A stretch of 57,240 nt of DNA from Prevotellaceae bacterium UBA2744. Its GTDB lineage: Bacteria; Bacteroidota; Bacteroidia; Bacteroidales; Bacteroidaceae. Position 1 is the first letter of the stretch. Every line of letters begins with the position of its first letter. The notes beneath the pieces are model-generated. The model was given only the letters and a program-made list of their open reading frames with translations, made no database searches and was not told the DNA's origin. The translations under genes and the position numbers were made by a program. Where the stretch lies: the NCBI GenBank assembly GCA_002353575.1, contig DEJQ01000006.1, forward strand, positions 1-57,240, read 5' to 3'. This document shows positions 25,832 to 34,680 of this stretch, one piece after another.

Positions 25832-27205
25832 TTAGTCTTTAGCAGCCTTCTTAGTAGCTTTCTTTGCAGCAGGAGCCTTCTTCTTCGTTCCTACTTCAAC
25901 CTTTGGAGTTGGAGCTGTCTCCTTCTTTGCCTCCACTGGATTATACTTAGCCAGAAGTTTCTGCAGTTTCTCTATTTCCTTATCCTTTGCTGCAATCTCA
26001 TCATCCTGATTCTGAATCGTGGTAATAAGACTGTTAATCTCCTCATTGTCAGCACCACCATAAAGATTATTAACGCGTGAGATGAAGTCACCGAGGATAT
26101 TCATGTAATTAGTAAACGCATCGTATGGAGAGTCATAGATATCGCGGAACTTCATACTTGGCTTAGTAGTCATGAAGCGGAAGTTGTTCGAAGCCTGCAG
26201 ATAGTCCCAATCCATCTTTATACGACGGTCGTTACAGATGAGCACACGTTCAGCGACGCTATACAGCTTATTGAATGCCTCACGCTGCAGGTGGTTACCT
26301 AACCAGCATGAAGTATCGCGCTCTTCATCTACCCATGAGATATTGTATGGCACCTCAACTGGACCTACACTCTTCTGAGCACAGATTTCTGAAGGCAGAG
26401 CAAAACCAATATTGCGGTCGCGAGCCAACATTGGTATAGCCTTGAGGAATTCGAGGATACCGCCTTCCAGTGGATGGAAGATACCGAATGTAACGAGTTC
26501 GCCGAATATATTAATAATATCCTCCCCTTCTGGAGTTGATGCAATCCAGTCGAGCCACTGGTCAGCCATCAGCGGATTAGAAGTAAAGCGTTCAGTTATA
26601 TCCTCAGAGAGATTGATGTCTCGCATGAGTACCTTCAGACGCGGGTCTGTAGCGCAGTGATACAGATAGTGAGGCGACTTCCAACCCAGCACCTGCTTAG
26701 CACCCTCGGTCAATATTCCCTTGAATCCCATTGCAGCTACATGAGCACCAATCTCGTCGTTATAGATAAGAGACGAATTGCGGAACACCTTTGGCTCCTT
26801 ACCGAAGAGTTCCTTTATCTTCTTGCTCATACGCTTCACTTCCTGCTCGAAGCTTTCTTCGTTTGCGAGCGATGCCAAGCCATGGCTATATGGTTCGGAG
26901 AGGAATTCCACCTGGCCTGTCTTATTGAGTTCCTGCAGCAGGTCGATAACCTGTGGAGCATGGAACTCCAACTGTTCAAGTCCTACTCCTGAAAGCGAGA
27001 ATGCAACGCGGAATTCAGGGTAGTCCTTACACATCTGCAGAAGAGTCTGCAGAGCAGGCACATAACTGCGTTCTGCGATATAGTTTATCGAACGTTCGTT
27101 CTCGTAATCATCATAATAATAGTGATCACGGCCTATATCGAAGAAACGATAACGCTTGAGATGTATAATTTGATGTATCTCAAAGTATAGACATATTTTT
27201 TTCAT
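25832..27205 (-). CDS. Glycoside hydrolase family 57 protein (alpha-amylase type)
   Basis: A 457-residue cytoplasmic enzyme that acts on alpha-glucans. GH57 motifs include YFEIHQ at the start, EFLSEPYSHGLASL near 100, FRNSSLIYNDEIG near 140 and LKVLMRDINLSEDI near 210. From about 385 a coiled coil (DDEIAAKDKEIEKLQKLL) is followed by a strongly basic Lys/Ala-rich end (KKKAPAAKKATKKAAK) like histone H1 or Hc1 tails. Last gene of a three-gene minus-strand operon with a glycogen synthase-like glycosyltransferase and a debranching enzyme, so its substrate is probably glycogen or maltodextrin. Confidence 0.9.
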   Translation of the reverse strand: MKKICLYFEIHQIIHLKRYRFFDIGRDHYYYDDYENERSINYIAERSYVPALQTLLQMCKDYPEFRVAFSLSGVGLEQLEFHAPQVIDLLQELNKTGQVEFLSEPYSHGLASLANEESFEQEVKRMSKKIKELFGKEPKVFRNSSLIYNDEIGAHVAAMGFKGILTEGAKQVLGWKSPHYLYHCATDPRLKVLMRDINLSEDITERFTSNPLMADQWLDWIASTPEGEDIINIFGELVTFGIFHPLEGGILEFLKAIPMLARDRNIGFALPSEICAQKSVGPVEVPYNISWVDEERDTSCWLGNHLQREAFNKLYSVAERVLICNDRRIKMDWDYLQASNNFRFMTTKPSMKFRDIYDSPYDAFTNYMNILGDFISRVNNLYGGADNEEINSLITTIQNQDDEIAAKDKEIEKLQKLLAKYNPVEAKKETAPTPKVEVGTKKKAPAAKKATKKAAKD

Positions 27206-27279
27206 AATGTTTATTTTTTTTGAATTACAATTATCTTGAGTAAATAACGGGTTATAGTATTAGCGGACACTATATATTA

Positions 27280-28554
27280 TTAATGTATGAATCCTCCATT
27301 ATGAATACACTCATCATAGAGTTTTCTGATGCGGTATCCTACCTTGACCCAAGTGATTTCATCGACCTCCTTAAGTCCTTCCTCCTGCAGTTGTTTATGC
27401 AGTCCGGGGTAGTTACACAGAGCGTATATGGCATCTGCCATTGCGTTGATATCCCAATAATCCACTTTTATTACATTGTTCAGAATCTCACCGCAACCCG
27501 ATTGCTTGGAAATGATACATGGAGTGCCGCATTGCATAGCCTCGAGCGGTGCGATACCGAAAGGTTCAGACACAGACGGCATAACGAACACATCCGAAGC
27601 CTTATAACACTCATACACTTGCTTTCCTCGTTGGAAACCAGGGAAGTGACACCTGTCGGCAATACCCTTAGCAGCAGCAAGGTCAACCATTTCCCAGTAT
27701 TTATCTCCAGATCCTGCAAAACAGAAACGAACATTATTGGTACGTTTGCATACCAAGTCTGCTGCCTCGATAAAATACTCAGGTCCCTTCTGCATAGTGA
27801 TACGTCCCAGGAAGGTTACTACCTTTTCCTTTCCGTTGTCAACTCGAGGGATGTCCTTATATTCTTGTGGCAGCGGGTACACGGCATTGTGTATAGCGAA
27901 ACACTTACGTGGATCCTGATGGTATTCCTTTATAACCGTCTGACGTGTCAGTTCCGATACACACATGATGCAATCAGCATGATCCATACCGTTCTTCTCG
28001 ATAGAATAGACGGTCGGATTTACCTTTCCACGAGAGCGGTCGAAGTCTGTTGCATGAACGTGGATACACAGTGGTTTTCCACTCACCATCTTAGCATGTA
28101 CTCCAGCAGGATATGTAAGCCAGTCGTGAGCATGGATAATGTCAAACTGTTCGCTGCGTGCCAGCACACCTGCTATGATTGAGAAGTTATTTATCTCCTC
28201 ATGCAGGTTCTGCGGATAACCGCCGGCAAACTGCAGACATCCCATGTCGTCAACTCCCATATAGTTGAAGTCAGCATATATATGGTCACGGAATCTGTAA
28301 TAGTCCTCGGCAGTATGCCCAACCATACGGTCTTTGATGGCGTCATACTGCACATCGCGCCAAGCTACCGGCACTTGGCTCATATTTATAATCTTCAGGA
28401 ATTTCTCCTCATCGCCAGTAGGTTTTGGGAGGCAGAATGTAATCTCTGCATCTGGTTGTCCCTCGACAATACCCTTGGTAATGCCGTAGGATGCAACAGC
28501 CAGACCGCCATAAATCTTAGGGGGGAATTCCCATCCAAACATTATAACTTTCAT
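27280..28554 (-). CDS. Glycosyltransferase, glycogen synthase-like
   Basis: A 424-residue GT-B fold enzyme. The N-terminal FGWEFPPKIYGGLA is the nucleotide-sugar loop of starch/glycogen synthases, HAHDWLTYPAG follows near 143, and the C-terminal nucleotide-binding part has GRITMQKGPEYFIEAA and SVSEPFGIAPLEAMQCG with the catalytic Glu. Between the GH57 and debranching enzyme genes, it is most likely the alpha-glucan chain-elongating enzyme of this operon. Donor sugar cannot be read from sequence alone. Confidence 0.88.
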   Translation of the reverse strand: MKVIMFGWEFPPKIYGGLAVASYGITKGIVEGQPDAEITFCLPKPTGDEEKFLKIINMSQVPVAWRDVQYDAIKDRMVGHTAEDYYRFRDHIYADFNYMGVDDMGCLQFAGGYPQNLHEEINNFSIIAGVLARSEQFDIIHAHDWLTYPAGVHAKMVSGKPLCIHVHATDFDRSRGKVNPTVYSIEKNGMDHADCIMCVSELTRQTVIKEYHQDPRKCFAIHNAVYPLPQEYKDIPRVDNGKEKVVTFLGRITMQKGPEYFIEAADLVCKRTNNVRFCFAGSGDKYWEMVDLAAAKGIADRCHFPGFQRGKQVYECYKASDVFVMPSVSEPFGIAPLEAMQCGTPCIISKQSGCGEILNNVIKVDYWDINAMADAIYALCNYPGLHKQLQEEGLKEVDEITWVKVGYRIRKLYDECIHNGGFIH

Positions 28555-28572
28555 ATATTCTTTCCTCCTTGT

Positions 28573-30516
28573 TTAATAGTTATAGTATTTTGCAAGAACT
28601 TTATTCACGCGCAGTACGGCAGCTACGTTCATTGCGAACGACAGAGCGCCACGTCCGTGGAAAGGAGGGTTACCGTCGAAGAGTTCAGGCAGCGTACCTA
28701 TACAGTGATAGAAAAGTTCCTCTTCGAGTCCTACGAACTGACGGTCCACCCATGAGAGTCCACTGTGCTTCAACACCTTCAGGCATGTTTCCAAATAGAA
28801 TCCCGACAGCCAAGGCCAAACAGTACCCTGATGATAAGCAGCATCACGCTGTTGCTGACTGCCTGCATAGATTGGGTTGTAGCCGCCTGACTTTGGTGAG
28901 AGCGAGCGGATACCCTTCGGAGTGAGCAGTTCCTTCGTACAGATATCGAAAATCTTCTTGCGCTCCTGAGTTGAAAGAGGAGAATACTCAAGCGACGAAG
29001 CGATGAGCATATTTGGACGAACACTCCAAGAAATATATCCTTCGTCAACATAGTCAAGCAGATAGCCGTGTTGATTCAGGAAAGTCTGTTTGAAGCTTTC
29101 ACCTACTTTTTCGGCATATTGAGCATACTCCTGACTCTCTCCGTCCCTACCCTTGCCTTTCATGATTTCCGAGCAGAACATCAGAGCGTTATACCAGAGA
29201 GCATTGATTTCCACGATAAATCCTGTACGCGGCACACACGGATATCCGTTTATCTCCGAATTCATCCAAGTAGCCGGAGAAGTCTTTCCGTCTGTATAGA
29301 GCAGGAAATTATCCCTCACTTCCAGTTTCTTATGGTTACCATTCTTTATGAAGTCAACAATCTTCTCCACAAGAGCACCATACTTATTATATGCAGCTTC
29401 CGGAGACACGAGTCGTGCATACTGTTGCATACACCATGTAGCCCAGAGTAGGATATCAGGTTTATCGAATTCCGAAATCATCACGCCGATTGGTTTTCCG
29501 TCAATATAGTTCAGGATAGCCTTCTCAGCCGTACGCATAGCCTTCTCGTAATAGCTCACCTCATCCACTGCAAGTGTAAGTCCGGGCAATGAGACGAACA
29601 TATCGCGTGCGCGGCACTTGAACCAAGGATAGCCGGCAATGATATAAGTCTCGCCATCCTTTTCGTAGTGGAACTGATGAGCAGCATTTACCAGACACGA
29701 CTGGAAACCTTCGCGGGCAACGTGTACGTCATACTCGTGGTCGAAGAGTTTCTTCAGGTCGCGAGAATGCAGTTCGCTGAGTCCAGCAGCGAAGATGACG
29801 CTCTCCCCTTTCTTGATGTTGAATTCGAAGTACCCCGGTACATACAGGTCCTCGATGTACTCATATCCCAATTCCTGTTCCTTTGGGTATTCGAGTCCGC
29901 GATACCAGTCCGGAGTATATACGAAGTCGTTCTTCTTGTTCAGCTGCATGTAGAGTTCTGGATAACCGGCATACATCTTTGTAGAAATACCATTATCCAC
30001 CACGTTATACTCGCGGTTCGCCGTACCGTTCTCGTGAGTACATGTCTTCACGGAACGGAAAGCCAGGAATGGTCTCAGTCGCAGAGTAGTCACCGAGTGG
30101 GCATCAAGCAGGGTGTAGCGGATAAGAATCCGGTTTTCGAAGTGTTGGAACACCCTTTCCTTCTTCAGCACCACTCCGCCTACTCTGTAAATAGTAGTAG
30201 GCAACTTATCCCAATAGAACTCGCGGATATACTTATGTCCCAGCGGGCTATAAGTATTGCCAGAATACTTGTGCAGTCCAAGATTGAACTGAGCTCCGTG
30301 TTGTATCACGGTCTCATCGAGCGACGACAACAGCACATGGTTATCGTCGTCCATCTCAGGTACAGGTACAACTAACAATCCGTGATATTTACGCGTATTG
30401 CAATCCACGATAGATGAACAAGAATACGCACCCGACTTATTTGTTCGCAAAATCTCCTTTGGCAGAGATTCCTGCAAATTCGTCATCAGGGGTTTGTCAA
30501 AACGTAAATAACTCAT
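28573..30516 (-). CDS. Amylo-alpha-1,6-glucosidase / glycogen debranching enzyme
   Basis: A 647-residue enzyme that removes alpha-1,6 branches. It has an N-terminal beta-sandwich (SCSSIVDCNTRKYHGLL) and a C-terminal (alpha/alpha)6 barrel with YPWFKCRARDMFVSLPGL, where Asp is a likely acid, and QGTVWPWLSGFYLE near 570. First gene of the glycogen operon; a complete minus-strand promoter lies just upstream. The three proteins would build, trim and debranch stored glucan. Confidence 0.92.
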   Translation of the reverse strand: MSYLRFDKPLMTNLQESLPKEILRTNKSGAYSCSSIVDCNTRKYHGLLVVPVPEMDDDNHVLLSSLDETVIQHGAQFNLGLHKYSGNTYSPLGHKYIREFYWDKLPTTIYRVGGVVLKKERVFQHFENRILIRYTLLDAHSVTTLRLRPFLAFRSVKTCTHENGTANREYNVVDNGISTKMYAGYPELYMQLNKKNDFVYTPDWYRGLEYPKEQELGYEYIEDLYVPGYFEFNIKKGESVIFAAGLSELHSRDLKKLFDHEYDVHVAREGFQSCLVNAAHQFHYEKDGETYIIAGYPWFKCRARDMFVSLPGLTLAVDEVSYYEKAMRTAEKAILNYIDGKPIGVMISEFDKPDILLWATWCMQQYARLVSPEAAYNKYGALVEKIVDFIKNGNHKKLEVRDNFLLYTDGKTSPATWMNSEINGYPCVPRTGFIVEINALWYNALMFCSEIMKGKGRDGESQEYAQYAEKVGESFKQTFLNQHGYLLDYVDEGYISWSVRPNMLIASSLEYSPLSTQERKKIFDICTKELLTPKGIRSLSPKSGGYNPIYAGSQQQRDAAYHQGTVWPWLSGFYLETCLKVLKHSGLSWVDRQFVGLEEELFYHCIGTLPELFDGNPPFHGRGALSFAMNVAAVLRVNKVLAKYYNY

Positions 30517-30561
30517 AGTTAATTTTAAGGTTTATTATTGTGTTTTCATCTCTTTCTCCAA

Positions 30562-30593
30562 CAAATATAGAGATAATTATTCATCCATCCAAA
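30562..30593 (-). promoter_or_regulatory. Promoter of the glycogen operon
   Basis: On the minus strand: -33 TTTG (30590-30593), a 20-bp spacer and -7 TATATTTG (30562-30569). A full consensus match, divergent from the Crp-like gene's promoter. Confidence 0.8.
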
Positions 30594-30671
30594 ATATTGA
30601 CATCTTTTCACTCTATTTTTTGACTATTTTAGGCAAAAACGTGCTGCAAAACATAAAAATCGAGAAAAATA

Positions 30672-30703
30672 TTTGTCCGACGATACAGAAAAAGATACAT
30701 TTG
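30672..30703 (+). promoter_or_regulatory. Promoter of the second Crp/Fnr gene
   Basis: -33 TTTG (30672-30675), a 20-bp spacer and -7 TACATTTG (30696-30703), 21 bases before the start codon. Confidence 0.8.
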
Positions 30704-30724
30704 CACAGAAAATGATATCACACA

Positions 30725-31432
30725 ATGACCAAGCGCCAAGAACTTCCAAATACAGAAGATATTCTCCCGAGTCTCTCCCCTATCAGCAGTTTGCTGACAG
30801 AGGAACAGAAGAAAGAGTTGCAGACAAACATTGTAATAAAGAGATATAAGAAAAACGAAATGATGTACAAAGAGGGTGACGTACCCCAGTTCCTTCATTG
30901 TCTTATCAGCGGCAAGGTAAAGATCTACAAGGAAGGAGTTGGAGGCAGAAATCAGATTGTACACATATTCAAGCCGGTTGAATTTTTCGGTTTCCGTGCC
31001 TATCTGGCAAACGAGAATTACATCACCTCAGCCGCAGCCTTCGAATCCACGACCCTTTGCATCATTCCCGTAGCCTTGTTTGAGAAGTGGTTATCCGAGA
31101 ACCTGCAGTTGGCAAACTATGTCATCCGTCTTTGTGCAATCGAAATCGGCATTCTCAATCGCCACATCGTCAGTCTTACTCAGAAACACCTTCGCGGCAG
31201 GATCGCCGAGTCGCTTCTCTTTCTGAAGGACACCTACGGACTTGAGGATGACGAACAGACCATATCAGCCCGATTCTCGCGTGCCGACCTTGCCGACCTT
31301 TCCAACATGACTACTTCCAATGCCATCCGCACCCTATCCGCCTTCAGCAATGAAAAAATCTTAGATGTTCGGGGCCGCGTTATCCGCATCCTCGATGAGG
31401 AACAACTAAGAAAAATAAGTAAAATAGGATAA
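30725..31432 (+). CDS. Crp/Fnr family transcriptional regulator
   Basis: A 235-residue regulator with a cyclic-nucleotide-binding-like sensor domain (about 35-145; MYKEGDVPQFLHCLISGKVKIYKEG) and a C-terminal winged HTH (about 160-225; RADLADLSNMTTSNAIRTLSAF). There is no Fnr-type Cys cluster. It is transcribed divergently from the glycogen operon across a shared 208-bp region with two full promoters, so it may control that operon; this is inference from position. Confidence 0.9.
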   Translation: MTKRQELPNTEDILPSLSPISSLLTEEQKKELQTNIVIKRYKKNEMMYKEGDVPQFLHCLISGKVKIYKEGVGGRNQIVHIFKPVEFFGFRAYLANENYITSAAAFESTTLCIIPVALFEKWLSENLQLANYVIRLCAIEIGILNRHIVSLTQKHLRGRIAESLLFLKDTYGLEDDEQTISARFSRADLADLSNMTTSNAIRTLSAFSNEKILDVRGRVIRILDEEQLRKISKIG

Positions 31433-31434
31433 GC

Positions 31435-32364
31435 TTACTGTATAATAAACCTAAGCATTTCCCTTTCTATCCCAATCTTCACAGGAGTGAAATCCTTAGC
31501 CTTTATGTATTGTCCGTCGATACTGATCGGCGCTTTGTCGCAATGGTGAATCAGCAGTTTCTGCACTCTATAAGGATGCACATTTCTATAATTCAGGAAA
31601 CGTCCCTTACCCAGCAGCCAGAAGCCCTCGAATAGTTGCCACCATTTCGGGCGGGTAATGGCAGAAATATCCAGAAATCCATTATACGGCACACCGTTCG
31701 GAGTCTGTCCATACCCCAGACAGTTTCCCACACACACCGTCATATAGTGGTCGTCTATCTCCTCTGTTTCCATATTCATCTTGAAATTGAACAGTTTTCG
31801 TTCAAATATCTGTGAAATAATCACAGGTATGATGCTTAGTCGTTTCGACCCGATCAGATGCATCGCATCGTTCGATGCCTTTATCAGCCTGGCTCCCAAT
31901 CCGATATTTACGCAGTTCAGGAAATAGCGTTTCTGCGGAATACCCTCTTCGCTATACACACACGTACCCACGTCAATCACCTTCACGCGTCGTGCTATCA
32001 GCGAGTCAACCGTCTGTCGGTAGTTATCCTCCGAAAATCCCCAGAAGCGGGCGAAATCATTTCCCACACCGTTTGGAATCACCCCCATGGCAAAATCCTC
32101 AGGCAGCGTCTCTCTGTTATTCATCACAGCATTCAGTCCGTCGTTCAAAGCCCTGTCCCCACCCACTATAATCAGCGTGCGGTAACCGTTATTACACAAC
32201 ATACTTGCCAGTCGGTACACAGAGCCCGACGATTCCGACTGCACGAAATCATACTGCACACCCTTATATTCCATATATTCGCGAATACGTCTCCAGCGCT
32301 TATGTGCCTTATAGTGCCCTGATTGCGAACTATATACTACACCCCAGCGATTTGCTTCTGCCAT
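31435..32364 (-). CDS. Diacylglycerol/lipid kinase family protein (YegS-like)
   Basis: A 309-residue member of the DAGK catalytic family, which phosphorylates lipids with ATP. The glycine-rich nucleotide loop reads VGGDRALNDGLNAVMN near 65; most members have GGDGT, so the loop is a variant. MGVIPNGVGNDFARFWG near 95 and the C-terminal CDKAPISIDGQYI block are typical. It overlaps miaA by 28 bases, giving an NhaD-miaA-lipid kinase operon. The substrate is unknown. Confidence 0.85.
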   Translation of the reverse strand: MAEANRWGVVYSSQSGHYKAHKRWRRIREYMEYKGVQYDFVQSESSGSVYRLASMLCNNGYRTLIIVGGDRALNDGLNAVMNNRETLPEDFAMGVIPNGVGNDFARFWGFSEDNYRQTVDSLIARRVKVIDVGTCVYSEEGIPQKRYFLNCVNIGLGARLIKASNDAMHLIGSKRLSIIPVIISQIFERKLFNFKMNMETEEIDDHYMTVCVGNCLGYGQTPNGVPYNGFLDISAITRPKWWQLFEGFWLLGKGRFLNYRNVHPYRVQKLLIHHCDKAPISIDGQYIKAKDFTPVKIGIEREMLRFIIQ

Positions 32365-33098
32365 AAAATTTTTACTTTATCTATTTTTTCTTCTGTTGGA
32401 AGACTGCAGTCAATCCAGCTTATCGGTATGTGTCTTCTCTCCTCCATTCCTCTGAACCACGTCATCTGTCGTTTTGCAAACTGATGGATAGCAATCTCCA
32501 GCAGTCGCACCATCTCCTCATATTCCAGTTCGCCTAACAAATACAGAGTCACATACTTATACTCAAGTCCATAGCGTATGAGAGCAGCAGTCGAAACCCC
32601 GCTGTCAATCAATCCCCGCACCTCATCGACCATACCCTCATCCAGTCGACTGCGAAGTCGTGCCGAAATCTTTCTGCGTCTCTCCTCCCTGTCTATACTT
32701 AAACCTATATTCAGACTGTTCATCGACGGCATCACACGTCCGTCAAACTCATAGCCCCTTATCACACTTTCTATATAAAGTCCAGTTCCACCACACAGAA
32801 TAGGAATCTTTCCTCTCGACTTTATATCTGTGTATGCCTCATGAAAATCGTGTTGAAACTGGTACACACTATACCGGGTTCCAGGTTCGGCTATATCAAT
32901 CAGATGATACGGAATCTCCCTTCCCCCAACTGTATAGTCAGCAAGATCCTTTCCCGTTCCTATATCCATTCTGCGAAACACCTGCCTGCTGTCGGCACTT
33001 ATTATCTCGCCGTCAATCTCTGCTGCCAGCTGGGCAGCAAACGTAGTCTTGCCGCAGGCTGTGGGTCCTAATAATGTCAGAATCGGTAGGCGTTCCAT
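32337..33098 (-). CDS. miaA: tRNA dimethylallyltransferase (MiaA), short form
   Basis: Transfers a dimethylallyl group to A37 of tRNAs reading UNN codons. The P-loop is GPTACGKTT at residues 11-19; ISADSRQVFRRMDIGTGK and GGTGLYIESVIRG are MiaA signatures, and QFAKRQMTWFR closes the tRNA-binding part. At 253 residues it is shorter than the usual 300 or so because part of the middle tRNA-binding insertion is missing. Bacteroidetes often carry two MiaA-like genes, one of them short, so this may not be the main copy. Four bases separate it from the NhaD gene. Confidence 0.88.
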   Translation of the reverse strand: MERLPILTLLGPTACGKTTFAAQLAAEIDGEIISADSRQVFRRMDIGTGKDLADYTVGGREIPYHLIDIAEPGTRYSVYQFQHDFHEAYTDIKSRGKIPILCGGTGLYIESVIRGYEFDGRVMPSMNSLNIGLSIDREERRRKISARLRSRLDEGMVDEVRGLIDSGVSTAALIRYGLEYKYVTLYLLGELEYEEMVRLLEIAIHQFAKRQMTWFRGMEERRHIPISWIDCSLPTEEKIDKVKILWQKQIAGV

Positions 33099-33102
33099 AT
33101 CC

Positions 33103-34479
33103 TTAATGCGTTAACCAGAATACCAGCAGTCCTGCCATCCACGCACACACTACTCGCCATGTGTAGTGCTTCAGCATCCACATAAACTTCATGTTCTCAA
33201 CCTGCAACACGGCCTGCCCTGCCAGTGAAGCCACAAAAAACAGGCTACCTCCCATAGCGCAGCAGTACGGCAGCAGTTGCCAGTATGCTCCGTTCACTGC
33301 GAAGTCCGAACCGGCAACCGTATCTACCGGGAACATATTCATACCTGTCATCATTACAGGGACATTATCCAGCACACTAGAAATCACACCGGTTAACACT
33401 CCATATATATATATATTGTGGAAACTATAGTCCAACTGCTGTCCTATCCACATTAGGGCACCGCACTCCGTCAGTGCTCCCACACCCAGCGATATACCCA
33501 GGAAATACAGGATCATCCTCATTCCCACAAACTCCGTATTGCGGAAGTAATGGCGTTGCACGAACAGCACATTTCCATTTCTCTCCAGATTGCACAGTCC
33601 CTCTATAATCCACAGCACAGCCAGCACACACAGAGCGCCCAGGAAAGCAGGCAGTTTCGTTACGTAGTGGAACGTAGGTATAAACCACAGTCCGCCAATA
33701 CCGAAAATGAGCAGCAGAACCTTCTGCCACCAGCTCAGATACGAATCGTCGCCTTCAAACCTATTATATCGGCTCACAACCTCTACCCTGCCCTTCAGCC
33801 TGGTACTAATCAGCAGATTGAATACACACAGGCTGGTCAGAGCCGGCAGAATCAGTCCCATCGAATAACTCGTCGGAGTCACGTTTCCGCGTACCCACAA
33901 CATAAGCGACGTCATATCACCTATCACCGTAAAGCATCCACCAAGCATGGCAGAAATCAGAATCACACTGCCATACACGATACGTTGCGAATGTGAACGC
34001 ACTATCTGGGTCACTATACCCAGCATCAGCACCACAGTGGTCAGGTTATCCACATTGGCAGAAATTACAAACGTAAGCAGCGACACCATCCAAAGGAACA
34101 GCTTGCTGTTGCGCATTCTCAGCCAGTTTACCAGCGAGTCGAACACCCCATTGTTATGCAGGACCTCCACAATCGTATTCGTAGCAATCAGGAACAGGAT
34201 TACGGCACAGGCTTCCTCCACGTATCGTGCCATCACATTATTAGCAACGAAGTACTTTGCCGAGTCTGTATTCGAAGATATTCCAGACAGGAAGAAAGCA
34301 TACTCATCCGGGTGCACCAGATGTATGTAATTGCCAGCATGCAGCATGTACACAACCCATACAATAACGCCGCAACACATGGCTACGGCGGCTCTGTTCA
34401 GGTGGTTTATCTGCTCTGTACTCATTACAAGTAGCGCAAACACAAGTACGGCTACAATGATTAATGTGGTAATTAGCAT
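33103..34479 (-). CDS. nhaD: NhaD-type Na+/H+ antiporter
   Basis: A 458-residue polytopic membrane protein of the ion transporter superfamily, with about 11-12 helices. The NhaD signature region reads LFLIATNTIVEVLHNNGVF, followed by FVISANVDNLTTVVLML near 125-145; SVLDNVPVMMTG is the second conserved half-repeat. It would exchange Na+ for H+ and fits the sodium-based energetics suggested by OadGAB and Rnf. The open frame extends to 34620 through the tRNA gene, but the ATG at 34479 is the first plausible start outside it. Confidence 0.88.
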   Translation of the reverse strand: MLITTLIIVAVLVFALLVMSTEQINHLNRAAVAMCCGVIVWVVYMLHAGNYIHLVHPDEYAFFLSGISSNTDSAKYFVANNVMARYVEEACAVILFLIATNTIVEVLHNNGVFDSLVNWLRMRNSKLFLWMVSLLTFVISANVDNLTTVVLMLGIVTQIVRSHSQRIVYGSVILISAMLGGCFTVIGDMTSLMLWVRGNVTPTSYSMGLILPALTSLCVFNLLISTRLKGRVEVVSRYNRFEGDDSYLSWWQKVLLLIFGIGGLWFIPTFHYVTKLPAFLGALCVLAVLWIIEGLCNLERNGNVLFVQRHYFRNTEFVGMRMILYFLGISLGVGALTECGALMWIGQQLDYSFHNIYIYGVLTGVISSVLDNVPVMMTGMNMFPVDTVAGSDFAVNGAYWQLLPYCCAMGGSLFFVASLAGQAVLQVENMKFMWMLKHYTWRVVCAWMAGLLVFWLTH

Positions 34480-34501
34480 GACGAACAAAAAGAAAAAAGA
34501 G

Positions 34502-34574
34502 AGCGATAGACGGGACTCGAACCCGCGACCCTCGGCTTGGGAAGCCAATGCTCTACCAACTGAGCCACTATCGC
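34502..34574 (-). tRNA. tRNA-Gly (anticodon CCC)
   Basis: A 73-base cloverleaf on the minus strand. The acceptor stem pairs 34568-34574 with 34503-34509, the D arm contains AGTTGGTAGA, the anticodon loop is TTCCCAA (anticodon CCC) and the T arm contains GGTTCGAGTCC. CCA is not encoded. It lies 22 bases ahead of the NhaD gene with a T-rich stretch between, and has its own promoter. Confidence 0.95.
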
Positions 34575-34592
34575 AAATCTGTAAATTCTTCG

Positions 34593-34622
34593 CAAATGTA
34601 TGAATTTTCGTTGAGCCCACAA
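34593..34622 (-). promoter_or_regulatory. Promoter of tRNA-Gly (and possibly the NhaD operon)
   Basis: Minus strand: -33 TTG (34620-34622), a 19-bp spacer and -7 TACATTTG (34593-34600), 18 bases before the tRNA. Confidence 0.7.
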
Positions 34623-34644
34623 TAATTTTAAAACAAAAAATCCT

Positions 34645-34652
34645 TAACTTTG
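34645..34652 (+). promoter_or_regulatory. -7 box (TAACTTTG) before recF
   Basis: Exact TAnnTTTG match 28 bases before the recF start; the -33 box is unclear. Confidence 0.55.
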
Positions 34653-34680
34653 CCCAAAGATACCTATTACGAACTGCAGA

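Noticed and set aside
31435..32364. Lipid kinase inactivated by the GGDRA variant loop
   Set aside because: The rest of the protein is intact and similar variant loops are recalled in Bacteroidetes members of the family, so loss of function is not supported.
34480..34620. N-terminal extension of the NhaD gene
   Set aside because: The extra 47 codons are the tRNA-Gly sequence read in frame; the ATG at 34479 is the real start.
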